A stretch of DNA of 64,000 nt, taken from the NCBI RefSeq assembly GCF_003725995.1, contig NZ_QIBX01000001.1:310001-374000 (forward strand), in the 5' to 3' direction. The translations under genes and the position numbers were made by a program. The DNA is from Slackia equolifaciens (lineage in GTDB: Bacteria > Actinomycetota > Coriobacteriia > Coriobacteriales > Eggerthellaceae). Positions 1 through 7,348 of the stretch are shown here, in pieces. The stretch's first letter is position 1. The number at the start of each line of letters is the position of its first letter. The notes under the pieces were generated by a model that saw nothing but the letters and a program-made list of their open reading frames with translations, made no database searches and had not been told where the DNA came from.

Positions 1-113
1 CCGCACAGCGCAACCTTGGCGCCGTTTTCCAGGAACTTCTTCACGATGGCGAATCCGATTCCGCGCGTGCCTCCCGTGACGACGGCGACCTTTCCTTCGA
101 GCAGCTTATCCAT
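1..113 (-). CDS. Short-chain dehydrogenase/reductase (SDR), N-terminal part
   Basis: Only the first ~38 codons lie in the window; the rest runs off the left edge. The visible start contains the dinucleotide-binding glycine motif of classical SDRs, TGGTRGIG, after the first beta strand (KVAVV), followed by a helix and a second strand (AKVALCG). This is the Rossmann site for NAD(P)H. Substrate cannot be inferred from this part. The ATG is preceded by a clear GGAGG Shine-Dalgarno. The gene is divergent from the aldo/keto reductase at 430, so both are read from the 316-base gap between them. Confidence 0.85.
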   Translation of the reverse strand, partial: MDKLLEGKVAVVTGGTRGIGFAIVKKFLENGAKVALC

Positions 114-310
114 CGGAGAACCTCCAATCATGTCGGGCACCACACGTTAGGCAAATTGAAACGGTTTCTACCCATCGACGATAGCCCCTTGCCTTGCGGC
201 GCAGCGTGCGCATTTTCTATGCGATGGCCTAATTGTAAGTTCGACGCTCGCATTTAACTCTGTTAACCGCTCCGCGCGTTCGCGAACGGCGTTCGTCGCT
301 GCGGAGCGGC

Positions 311-394
311 GCTCATTTGACGGCGCATCCACAGAACCTCCACCATCGCGCGCATCTTTTGCCTTGACTTGAAGCGCACTCAAATGAGTAAAGT
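311..394. promoter_or_regulatory. Divergent intergenic region with a repeated CTCATTTGA motif
   Basis: The 316-base gap 114-429 separates two divergent oxidoreductase genes. It holds the palindrome ACTCA-AA-TGAGT (378-389) and a half-similar site GCTCATTTGACG (311-322). A TTGACT hexamer (364-369) followed by TAAAGT (389-394, 19-base spacer) could be the promoter of the aldo/keto reductase, with the palindrome overlapping its -10. The two related sites suggest one shared regulator. This is inference from pattern alone; no regulator gene is adjacent. Confidence 0.3.
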
Positions 395-429
395 ATGAGC
401 CGCACTAAATCGAATTATGAGGGGGAATT

Positions 430-1551
430 ATGAGCAACGACCTTCTGAACACGCCTAAGCTGGGCTTTGGATGCATGCGCCTGCCGCTTTTGGACGCAAA
501 TGACCAGACCAGCATCGACATCGAGCAATTCAAGCAGATGGTCGACGAGTTCATCGCCGGCGGCGGCACGTATTTCGACACCGCCTTCGTGTATCACGAG
601 GGCACCTCGGAGGCCGCCGTGCGTCAGGCGCTCGTGGAGCGCTACCCACGCGACGCCTACACCATTGCCACTAAATGCCTCGCATGGGCGGCTCCCGACG
701 CCGAGACCGCTAAGGGCAATCTGGCCATTTCGCTGGAGCGTTTGGGCGTGGATTACGTCGATTTTTACCTGCTGCACAACGTGGGCGGTCCGCGTACCGC
801 GAAATTCGACGAATACGGTATGTGGGATTTCGTGCGCGAGATGAAGGAGCAGGGAAAGATCAAGCATGTGGGCTTCTCCATGCACGACGGCCCCGAAACG
901 CTCGATGAGCTTCTGACCGCGCATCCCGATATGGACTTCGTCCAGCTGCAGGCAAATTATCTGGACTGGGACGACCCGGTGGTGCAGTCCCGTAAGTGCC
1001 TGGAAGTGGCGCAGAAGCATGGCGTACCCGTGGTGATCATGGAGCCCGTGCGCGGCGGCCGTCTGGCCGATCTGCCGGAACGCGTGGCGAACGTGTTCAA
1101 GGCGACCGACCCCGACAAGAGCCTCGCCTCGTGGGCGTATCGTTTCTGCTACAACCTCCCCAACGTCATCACGGTGCTCTCCGGCGCATCCACGCTTGAG
1201 CAGATGAAGGAGAACGTGGCGGAATGGAAGGCGAACGCGCCCTTCAACGAGGCCGAGCAGAAAGCCATGACCGAAGCGACCGAAGTGCTTCGTTCGATGG
1301 CGAGCATCCCCTGCACCAACTGCCGCTATTGCGTGAAGGACTGCCCGCAAGGCGTGGCCATCCCCAACATTCTGGGTCTTTTGAATCTGGAGGCCATGAC
1401 CGAGAACAACGAGTTCGTGAAGGGCCAGTACGCTTGGCAGGCGAAGGCGCCGGCGAGCGAATGCATCGAGTGCGGCGCATGCGAGGATATGTGTCCTCAG
1501 GGGATTGATATTATTAACCAGCTTAAGATTGCTGCGGAGCATTTCGAGTAG
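430..1551 (+). CDS. Aldo/keto reductase with C-terminal 2x[4Fe-4S] ferredoxin domain
   Basis: 373 residues. Residues 1-280 form an aldo/keto reductase TIM barrel with the expected catalytic set: D50 (YFDTAF), Y55, K82 (ATKC) and the His of YLLHN. Residues ~300-373 carry two cysteine clusters, CTNCRYCVKDCP and CIECGACEDMCP, typical of two [4Fe-4S] centres. Proteins of this architecture are common in anaerobes and probably couple NADPH or ferredoxin chemistry to carbonyl reduction; the substrate is unknown. The ATG follows an AGGGGGAATT ribosome site. The gene is monocistronic and ends at a long hairpin (1562-1609). Confidence 0.93.
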   Translation: MSNDLLNTPKLGFGCMRLPLLDANDQTSIDIEQFKQMVDEFIAGGGTYFDTAFVYHEGTSEAAVRQALVERYPRDAYTIATKCLAWAAPDAETAKGNLAISLERLGVDYVDFYLLHNVGGPRTAKFDEYGMWDFVREMKEQGKIKHVGFSMHDGPETLDELLTAHPDMDFVQLQANYLDWDDPVVQSRKCLEVAQKHGVPVVIMEPVRGGRLADLPERVANVFKATDPDKSLASWAYRFCYNLPNVITVLSGASTLEQMKENVAEWKANAPFNEAEQKAMTEATEVLRSMASIPCTNCRYCVKDCPQGVAIPNILGLLNLEAMTENNEFVKGQYAWQAKAPASECIECGACEDMCPQGIDIINQLKIAAEHFE

Positions 1552-1558
1552 CAGCGCG

Positions 1559-1709
1559 TTCCAAAGGGGGAAAGGAGAGGGGATGTTTCCCCTCTCCTTT
1601 CCCCCTTTGCATCCCCCTTTTCTCACCCCTCGCTCCAGTTCACATGAGAAACCGGCAAATCGGAGCTTCATCGCCCACATGGCGGGCATCGCTTTCGCTC
1701 GCCCGCTTC
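1559..1709 (+). repeat. Dispersed hairpin-led repeat, copy A
   Basis: Copy A resembles 48451-48604. Both start TTCCAAAGGGGG, form a >20-bp purine/pyrimidine hairpin, continue ATCCCCCT, then share CAGTTC...GAAACCGG (able to form a second small hairpin), GCCCACA, GGCG and CATCGCTT. The arms of the large hairpin differ in sequence but stay complementary. Both copies follow a stop codon directly, in the same orientation relative to the gene. No coding potential was seen. Confidence 0.6.
1562..1609 (+). terminator. 21-bp perfect G/C-strand hairpin after the aldo/keto reductase
   Basis: Left arm 1562-1582 (purine-only after its first C) and right arm 1589-1609 (pyrimidine-only before its last G) pair perfectly over 21 bp with a six-base loop ATGTTT. 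It begins 10 bases after the stop codon. The tail is C-rich (ATCCCCCTTTT) rather than a pure T-run. It could serve both the aldo/keto reductase and the convergent brnTA genes. It is also the leading part of a dispersed repeat seen again at 48451. Confidence 0.7.
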
Positions 1710-2012
1710 CTAGGCGGGACGTTCTCCCATTTCGTCGAGGTGTTGGACAATCCAGGTTTTGATGACTGCTTGGCGGCCTACGCCTATACGCTTTGCTTCG
1801 CGGTCGAGCGCCTCTACCACCCATCTGGGAAAATCCACATTCACACGACGTGTTTCGTCATCGGACCCAATCTTGATGTGCCTTACGGCAACCTTTTCTT
1901 CTGGGTAAACCATCGCTCCATGTTCAAAATCAAAATAATCCGATACGTCCTCACCTGCATCGAACTTTTCGAGGAGATTGTCAGGGGTTATTTTCGTTTC
2001 GTCGCCCGTCAT
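1710..2012 (-). CDS. brnA: BrnA-type antitoxin (ribbon-helix-helix)
   Basis: 100 residues. The C-terminal half (TRRVNVDFPRWVVEALDREA) has the strand-helix-helix pattern of CopG/BrnA antitoxins, which bind DNA as dimers and neutralise the BrnT RNase. The start was chosen at 2012 because AAGGAGG lies 9 bases upstream; reading further upstream would run through the toxin gene. The first codons overlap the last 32 bases of the toxin gene. Toxin first, antitoxin second is the usual brnTA order. Likely autoregulated, as known for the family; no operator was identified. Confidence 0.82.
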   Translation of the reverse strand: MTGDETKITPDNLLEKFDAGEDVSDYFDFEHGAMVYPEEKVAVRHIKIGSDDETRRVNVDFPRWVVEALDREAKRIGVGRQAVIKTWIVQHLDEMGERPA

Positions 2013-2346
2013 AATAGGATGCCTCCTTCTTGATCGATCGTCGAACAGAAATGATTCGAACGTGACCCTTGCGATCTGTTGCGATAGCGGTCCAGTACTC
2101 CCCTCCGATTTTCCCAACGACCGAATAACGACGTTCCCCCTTGAATTCCACAGGAGTGACAAAATGCGGACCATCCCACAACTCTTGAGCTTCTTCAAAA
2201 TCGATGCCATGTTTTTCAGCATTCAGAAAGCTCTTTGCCTCATCGTATTCGAACTCTGGTCGCTTTATCGCATTGTATGGAGAATACAATCGCAAATCAA
2301 GAGAGTAATTGGTACTAATTCTATTCTGAAATTCTCCATTATCCAT
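1981..2346 (-). CDS. brnT: BrnT-family toxin (ribonuclease)
   Basis: 121 residues. The core matches BrnT (DUF4258-like): EFEYDEAKSFLNAEKHGIDF near residue 31, followed by the RYSVVG, ATD and RIISVRRS motifs. Known BrnT proteins are ~90-residue RNases related to RelE. Here ~30 extra N-terminal residues precede the core; no internal Met allows a shorter start, so either this extension is real or a GTG/TTG start is used. The stop lies inside the antitoxin gene. The start is two bases after the stop of the shifted reading frame of the prepilin peptidase upstream, so the genes may be co-transcribed. Confidence 0.82.
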   Translation of the reverse strand: MDNGEFQNRISTNYSLDLRLYSPYNAIKRPEFEYDEAKSFLNAEKHGIDFEEAQELWDGPHFVTPVEFKGERRYSVVGKIGGEYWTAIATDRKGHVRIISVRRSIKKEASYYDGRRNENNP

Positions 2347-2370
2347 ATCAAATCACCCCATATGTGATAA

Positions 2371-3126
2371 TTACAATGACGGCTGAGGCGATAAACGGCA
2401 CAAAGGGGAGCGTTTGAGCTGGCAGGGCGCGGATACGCCGAATTGATAGTTCGTTAGACAGGGTTGTGCAGCAAGGGGCACACCGCGGCGACGTTCTCGA
2501 AATCGCCTGAGAGTTTCGAAAGCGAGCATGACAACTTGCCACAGTAACGCGAGTACGCATGACAGACCGAGCGCCACCATACCGCCCTCGGGACCTAAGT
2601 AAAGGCCCACGATGAAGAACAGCTTTATGTCTCCCCCGCCAAGCGCGGTGACCCCCGAACGCCTTTCGAGAAGCATCGCACAGACGAGAGCGACCCCCGC
2701 CGTTATGGCGCCGCCGGCCACGCCAGCAAGAATCCAAGACGGATTCTCGACCTGCCCAAACGCATACGAATACGGGCAAACGCCTATAACAGCGCATACC
2801 AGGGTTGTCAAAAGCCAAGCACTCATTGCTGCAGCAGGTGAAACCGTGGGCACCACGCGCGTTCTTATATCGACAAGTGAGGCATAGAAAAGTGCAGCGA
2901 TCAGCACGGCATGAGACGCTATAGCCGCCGCAGTAGATACGTGCGCCAAGAGACACCCTGATTGCCGCATCTCTTCGTAAAGCGGCGCTGTACATAATGC
3001 GGCACATGCCGCGCCATCGGCAGACTGCATACAGTACGCAAGGCCACGATGCAGTGTCGAGTCCAGCACAGCAGGCAGAAGCGTCACGCATATAGCGTAT
3101 ACAAGGTATGTAAGAAACATGCTCAT
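2371..3126 (-). CDS. A24-family prepilin peptidase (CpaA/TadV-like), C-terminus frameshifted
   Basis: 251 residues in the open frame. The two aspartates of aspartic prepilin peptidases are present: SLVDIRTRVVP (~residue 86) and the later GGGDIKLFF. Several hydrophobic helices surround them. These membrane enzymes cleave leader peptides of type IV or Tad pilins, fitting the Tad-like gene at the far right of the window. The last ~45 residues of this frame are not membrane-like, whereas the +1 frame encodes TLPFVPFIASAVIVIITYGV, the usual last helix of the family, ending at 2348. A one-base shift between about 2410 and 2480 therefore seems to have changed the C-terminus. No strong ribosome site was seen. 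Confidence 0.72.
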   Translation of the reverse strand: MSMFLTYLVYAICVTLLPAVLDSTLHRGLAYCMQSADGAACAALCTAPLYEEMRQSGCLLAHVSTAAAIASHAVLIAALFYASLVDIRTRVVPTVSPAAAMSAWLLTTLVCAVIGVCPYSYAFGQVENPSWILAGVAGGAITAGVALVCAMLLERRSGVTALGGGDIKLFFIVGLYLGPEGGMVALGLSCVLALLWQVVMLAFETLRRFRERRRGVPLAAQPCLTNYQFGVSAPCQLKRSPLCRLSPQPSL

Positions 3127-3566
3127 GCAAATCAGGCTACCCTAAAAACCTTGCCAAGCCTTTTCCCAAACCTTGCCCGCATCTTGCCGGAATCTTGCCG
3201 AATCAATCTCCCGAAGTCGCGAAAAACCTACCCGAACCGCCTGCGCATTTTGGCAGCACAATCGCCCCGAAAACGCAAAACCTTCCCGCACAAATCTCGC
3301 CCCGAACGCTCTTTCGGAGCCTATGCGCTTCGAGGCTCATGCTCCCCTTGGAGCCCATGCGCTCTTCGCGGCATCGAAACCGCCCGTTCAACATTCCCTT
3401 CATGTTGGCGCTTCAGAGTCTCTGCACTCTTCGCGACATCGAATTCGACACAGCTTGCAAGAAGAACCCCGTTCGCATGCAAGGAACCATCTGGATAAAA
3501 GCGGGACACTGGAGCACAATCCCTTTATCGGATGAAGCGAATTTCCTACGCTTAAGGGGGCAAGCC
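3127..3566. other. 440-base gap with degenerate CTTGCC repeats
   Basis: No convincing gene. Between 3148 and 3200 the hexamer CTTGCC recurs four times (3150, 3172, 3183, 3194) in a T/C-rich strand, and related AAAACCTTCCC and CGAAAAACCTACCC words follow up to ~3300. Long open frames here show no family features or ribosome sites. The right end carries the AAGGGGG ribosome site of the next gene and presumably its promoter, which I could not pick out. Confidence 0.4.
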
Positions 3567-4172
3567 ATGAAGGTACTTGCAATCAACGGAAGCCACCGCA
3601 CGGGACGAAGCACCTCGAAACTGCTGCAGATGGCGCTGGATGATTTTGCGGCGCAAGGATGGGATACCGAGCTTATCGAACTCGCTGACAAACACATCGA
3701 ATACTGCATCGGCTGCAATTCCTGCCTGCGCGACAAGCCGTGCCCGCTGCTTTCGCGCGAGGGCGATCAGATGCAGGAAGTCCTCGATGCGATCATGGAG
3801 TCGGATGCCGTGATCGTAGGAAATCCCAACTATTTTGAGAATGTGACCGCTCGCATGAAGACGTTCATCGATCGCACGTGCCCGCAGTCGCATATGGAAA
3901 TCAATCCCCTCGCCGGCAGGGTGGCGGGCATCGTGTGCACCACGGGGCTCAGCAACTGCGGTATCGACGTAACCGCCGCCGTGCTCCAGCGCTTCTGCAA
4001 CGCATGCGGTTGGATCACCGGATATTCGTGGACGGTCGCCACCTGCGAATCGGGCGTGGACGAAAACGGCGAGGTTACGTACCGCCGAAGCGCCGATCTT
4101 GACCCGCAGGCGCAAGCTTCGCTCCATAATCTGACCGGAAGCATGATGAACCTCGCCCAGAAGCTACACTGA
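3567..4172 (+). CDS. NADPH-dependent FMN reductase-like flavodoxin-fold protein
   Basis: 201 residues. It starts with KVLAINGSHRTGRSTSKLL, the FMN phosphate loop of the flavodoxin-like NAD(P)H:FMN oxidoreductase family, and carries a CIGCNSCLRDKPCPL cysteine cluster at ~48-62, typical of iron-sulfur flavoprotein relatives in anaerobes. GNPNYFENVTARMKTFIDR is the second FMN-contact region. It probably reduces or shuttles electrons through FMN in the cytoplasm; partner unknown. The open frame extends 370 bases further upstream, but AAGGGGG seven bases before this ATG and the family start point fix it at 3567. Confidence 0.88.
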   Translation: MKVLAINGSHRTGRSTSKLLQMALDDFAAQGWDTELIELADKHIEYCIGCNSCLRDKPCPLLSREGDQMQEVLDAIMESDAVIVGNPNYFENVTARMKTFIDRTCPQSHMEINPLAGRVAGIVCTTGLSNCGIDVTAAVLQRFCNACGWITGYSWTVATCESGVDENGEVTYRRSADLDPQAQASLHNLTGSMMNLAQKLH

Positions 4173-4207
4173 GCGCAGCCGGCACACAAGCCGCTCCATA
4201 ACACCAG

Positions 4208-4228
4208 AGGGGGCCAGACGGCCCCTTC
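4208..4228 (+). terminator. Intrinsic terminator of the flavoprotein gene
   Basis: GGGGCC-AGAC-GGCCCC followed by TTCTTC, 37 bases after the stop codon. The convergent GIY-YIG gene ends at 4298. Confidence 0.65.
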
Positions 4229-4297
4229 TTCATGCGTGCAGAATGCAACGCGTACAAATCGCGTCTCTTGTGCGAGCCACGCCCTCAGCGAGGTTCG

Positions 4298-4642
4298 CTA
4301 GCGCCACACCTTGCGAGCGCCCGGATGAGCCTCCAGAATCTCATCGCGCAAGGCGTCCAAATCGTCGCTGTAATCCTCCACCCCGTCGATGTACTCAAGC
4401 GTTTCCACGACGCGAATGGAGAAGCCGTCTTGGCCGTACCGCGTCCACAGCTCAAGCAGCCGCTTATTGGGATGGAACCCGCTCTCAAGTTTCATCGTGG
4501 TGCCGTTGATATCGGCGGCGGTATCCTTGGCGGCGCTCAGAAACACATCGCCCGTTGCCGTGCATTCGTATGACACAATGCCCATCTGCGGGCGCCGCTC
4601 TTTGTACGCTTGCAGCATTTCTTTCTTGCGCTGCTTATCCAT
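4298..4642 (-). CDS. GIY-YIG nuclease-like small protein
   Basis: 114 residues. The pattern DKQRKKEMLQAYKERRPQMG followed by GIVSYECTATGDVFL and the FHPNKRLLELWTRYGQDGF block matches the small cytoplasmic proteins annotated as GIY-YIG nuclease family in Firmicutes and Coriobacteria. The canonical GIY and YIG tripeptides are degenerate here, so nuclease activity is uncertain. The start at 4642 was chosen over one 12 codons upstream because GGGAG lies 7 bases ahead and relatives begin MDK. It is downstream of tsaC on the same strand with a 68-base gap. Confidence 0.7.
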   Translation of the reverse strand: MDKQRKKEMLQAYKERRPQMGIVSYECTATGDVFLSAAKDTAADINGTTMKLESGFHPNKRLLELWTRYGQDGFSIRVVETLEYIDGVEDYSDDLDALRDEILEAHPGARKVWR

Positions 4643-4710
4643 TACGCCACTCCCAACTCTCCACCGCGAATTGTGCATGCAAACGGAATCGAACCTCTTT
4701 CAGCGATTCC

Positions 4711-5331
4711 TTAGTCGCCGTCGTTGAGCAATGGGCACACGCCGGCAATATCGTCCTTCGTAATCGACCCCACACGCACGATCCGCGGGTTTGGCCCCGT
4801 GCAGTCCACGATTGTGGAGGAGATGCCGCTGCGCGGCTCGTCATCGCCGCATGACGCTGCGAGCTGCGCCAGAAATGCAGGATCGATATCGGCATACGAT
4901 TGCGGCGGCGTATGTCCCTGAAAATTCGCGCTCGAGTTGGCGATGGGGCATCCGACGCTCGCGATGAGCTTGAGCGCCGTCGCATCGTTGGGCACACGGA
5001 GCGCGACAGTGCGATTTTCGGAGCCGAACGCCCACGGCACGCCGCCCCCTGCGGAAACAATGAGCGTCAACTGGCCGGGCCAGAATTCCCGCGCCAGGTC
5101 ATAGGCATACGAGGGAACTTCCCTGCCGAAAATGTCGAGCGCGGTTAGGCCGTCCACCAACCACGGCAGCGGCTTATCGTGGTCGCGGCGCTTCGCGTCG
5201 TAGACCTCGATAGGCGAAGGAGCCCGCGTTACCGCAACGCCGATTCCATACACCGTATCGGTGGGAAACACGGCCGCACGCCCCGCGCGCAACGCTTCGG
5301 CCACCTCATTCACAGAGCCGAACTCAGTCAT
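4711..5331 (-). CDS. tsaC: L-threonylcarbamoyladenylate synthase (TsaC/Sua5/YrdC)
   Basis: 206 residues, a normal length for the single-domain TsaC form. It makes threonylcarbamoyl-AMP from threonine, bicarbonate and ATP, the first step of t6A modification at position 37 of ANN-decoding tRNAs. Family motifs: FPTDTVYGIG, KRRDHDKPLPWLV, SENRTVALRVPN, GCPIANSSANFQG and the terminal STIVDCTG...IVRVGSI. The start at 5331 follows GGGAG by six bases; the open frame continues 38 codons further but with a Cys/Trp-rich non-family sequence. None of the other t6A genes is nearby. Confidence 0.92.
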   Translation of the reverse strand: MTEFGSVNEVAEALRAGRAAVFPTDTVYGIGVAVTRAPSPIEVYDAKRRDHDKPLPWLVDGLTALDIFGREVPSYAYDLAREFWPGQLTLIVSAGGGVPWAFGSENRTVALRVPNDATALKLIASVGCPIANSSANFQGHTPPQSYADIDPAFLAQLAASCGDDEPRSGISSTIVDCTGPNPRIVRVGSITKDDIAGVCPLLNDGD

Positions 5332-5489
5332 GTGCGCTCCCTTCCCCCATTCCTTGCCACAATGCGTCAACAAGATTCTACCGCACACGCAGCATGCCCA
5401 GCCGACGCCACAAAAGAAACCGCAGACCGCACCTCGCCGACGCATTTGGAAACGAGGGGAATGGAACCGCCAGTAGAGATTCGCAAAAC

Positions 5490-5524
5490 GCAGGGGAGGC
5501 TTCCCATAGGAAAGCCTCCCCTGC
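5490..5524 (-). terminator. Hairpin terminator of the hydantoinase gene
   Basis: GCAGGGGAGGCTT pairs perfectly with AAGCCTCCCCTGC around a 9-base loop. On the minus strand it is followed by GTTTTGCG. It lies 79 bases beyond the hydantoinase stop codon and upstream of tsaC, so it probably separates the two transcripts. Confidence 0.7.
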
Positions 5525-5602
5525 TCATTTGATTCTCAGCGGCTTCGCAGCGCCCCTCGAATGTTGTCGATGACGGTGCCCCTCGGGCATTGCCGATGGC
5601 CG

Positions 5603-7162
5603 TTACGCCATCGAAACAAGTTCGCCGGCCGCCTTCACCTTCACGCGGTTGGTGTGACCGGGATAGTACTGCAGCGGCACATCTTCGGAATCGATGATTT
5701 CCACCGTCTCACGCACGGCGCCAGCGCGCACGGCCTCCTCGATGGCAGCGGCGCGAGCGTTTGCCAGCGCCTCTTCGCGCGGCGTGACATCGTAATCAAC
5801 GAGCGCCTCATAGGTGCCGCTCACCTTGGAGATGGCCGAACCGATGGCGTTGGCGCAGCCGGAATGCTCGGGCTTGACACATTTGGCGGTGCCGGCAAGA
5901 TCGGTAGGCAGAATGATGCAGCCGCCGCCCACCAGGATGGCGTCGATGTCCTCGTTGGACACCTTCATCATGTCGATGCCTTCTTCCACCATCTCGCGCA
6001 TTGCGGCAAGCGCCTTGGTGGCGAGCTCCTCATCGATGTTGGCAACCTTGGAGGCATCGCCCACCTCGGCCATACCAAGACGCACCGCGATGTCGGTGGC
6101 CGTCATGGTGTCGCCGCCGAACACCAGCGCGCGCTTGGTGATCTCATAACCCACCGAATCGGGGCCCACGGTTACGGTGCCGTCCTCGCGCTGGCGCACG
6201 ATCGAACCGCCGCCCAAGCCAATGGAGATCACGTCGGGCATGCGGAAGTTCGTGCGCACGCCGCCGATGGTCACAGCCACGCCGCTCTCACGCGGAAAAC
6301 CGCTGGAGAGCACGCCCAGGTCGGTGGTGGTGCCGCCCACGTCGATCACGATGGCGTCGTCCATGCGCGACAGGTAGCTCGCACCGCGGATGGAGTTGGT
6401 AGGGCCGCATGCGATGGTGAGGATGGGGTACTGGCGCGCATGCTCGATGGTCATGAGCGTGCCGTCGTTTTGCGACAGGTATACTTCGGCGTTCACGATG
6501 CCGCGTTCCTCCAGGCTCTTTGCAAAGCCCTCGGTGAAACGCTCTGCCACCTTGTGCAGCGCCGCGTTCAGAATGGTCGCGTTCTCACGCTCAACCAGGC
6601 CCATCGAGCCAATCTCGGAAGAGATGGACACATGCACGTCATCGCCCAAGACCTCGCGAGCAATCTCGGCGGCGCGCAGCTCGTCGTCGTTGCGCACGGT
6701 GGAGAACACGCAGCTGATCGCCACAGCGCCCACCTTGCCCGCTACGCCCTCGAAGAAGGAGCGGCAGGCCTCCTCGTCGAACTCGGCCAAACGCTTGCCG
6801 TCGAACTCGAAGCCTCCGCCGATGATGGCGTGGTCAACGGCCACGGACGCGATATCCTCTGCCCAATCGACCATGGGCGGAATGCCCACGCTCGCCGGTG
6901 CACCGATGCGCAGAATGGCGATAGGGGCCAAACCCTTGCGCTCCACGATAGCGTTCGTGCACTGCGTGGTGCCGAGCATCGCCTGCGTAATCTGGGTGCG
7001 GTCAACGCCGCTCTCAGCAAGCACCGCATCCACAGCGCCCATGATGCCCTCGTAGATGTCGCCCGAGGTGGGGTTCTTGATAGCTGCCACCACGTTCAAG
7101 TTCTCGTCGATCAGCACCGCATCGGTGTTGGTGCCGCCAACGTCAATTCCCAACTTGTACAT
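5603..7162 (-). CDS. Hydantoinase/oxoprolinase family protein (HyuA-like)
   Basis: 519 residues. It begins LGIDVGGTNTDAVLID, the ASKHA-fold ATP-binding start of the hydantoinase A/oxoprolinase N-terminal family, and has LGTTQCTNAI, VIDVGGTTTDLG and SIGLGGGSIV as later nucleotide or substrate loops. Family members hydrolyse hydantoins, 5-oxoproline or related cyclic amides with ATP. Here the HyuB-type partner is absent; the neighbours are two DUF917 proteins and a permease, a known association. GGAGG five bases ahead supports the start at 7162 over one five codons upstream. An elaborate inverted repeat (7227-7338) lies in its leader. Confidence 0.88.
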   Translation of the reverse strand: MYKLGIDVGGTNTDAVLIDENLNVVAAIKNPTSGDIYEGIMGAVDAVLAESGVDRTQITQAMLGTTQCTNAIVERKGLAPIAILRIGAPASVGIPPMVDWAEDIASVAVDHAIIGGGFEFDGKRLAEFDEEACRSFFEGVAGKVGAVAISCVFSTVRNDDELRAAEIAREVLGDDVHVSISSEIGSMGLVERENATILNAALHKVAERFTEGFAKSLEERGIVNAEVYLSQNDGTLMTIEHARQYPILTIACGPTNSIRGASYLSRMDDAIVIDVGGTTTDLGVLSSGFPRESGVAVTIGGVRTNFRMPDVISIGLGGGSIVRQREDGTVTVGPDSVGYEITKRALVFGGDTMTATDIAVRLGMAEVGDASKVANIDEELATKALAAMREMVEEGIDMMKVSNEDIDAILVGGGCIILPTDLAGTAKCVKPEHSGCANAIGSAISKVSGTYEALVDYDVTPREEALANARAAAIEEAVRAGAVRETVEIIDSEDVPLQYYPGHTNRVKVKAAGELVSMA

Positions 7163-7226
7163 TGTTCCTCCTGGCAATCAAGCTTCAGAATATTCAAGTT
7201 TGTCGGATAGTACCAATTGCGGCTTC

Positions 7227-7338
7227 GTTCGGGACTGGCAGGGCATCCCACGCGCAGTTCCGCACGAGCCAAACACCCCAGTGGGGTGTTTGCGCGAGCC
7301 AGGACTGTTTGAGCATGGGTGCCCTGCCAGTCCCGAAC
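7227..7338. repeat. Nested perfect inverted repeats upstream of the hydantoinase gene
   Basis: Outer arms GTTCGGGACTGGCAGGGCA (7227-7245) and its exact complement (7320-7338) enclose an inner hairpin CAAACACCCC-AGT-GGGGTGTTTG (7270-7292). The word CGAGCCA also recurs on both sides of the inner hairpin. The structure fills the 186-base gap between the DUF917 stop codon (7349) and the hydantoinase start (7162). It could be an attenuator or mRNA-processing structure; there is no T-run after it on the minus strand. It matches no RNA family I recognise. Confidence 0.75.
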
Positions 7339-7348
7339 TCGGGCATCG

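Noticed and set aside
415-1824. Long open frame (469 codons) antisense to the aldo/keto reductase
   Set aside because: A GC-rich shadow frame: His/Arg/Gly-rich composition, no family features, no ribosome site. Similar long antisense frames over hyuA (5561-7210), uvrB (27964-29808), pflB (33399-35516) and the topoisomerase genes were rejected for the same reason.
3195-3566. N-terminal extension of the FMN reductase-like protein
   Set aside because: The extra frame has no homologous features, whereas AAGGGGG lies right before the family-consistent ATG at 3567.
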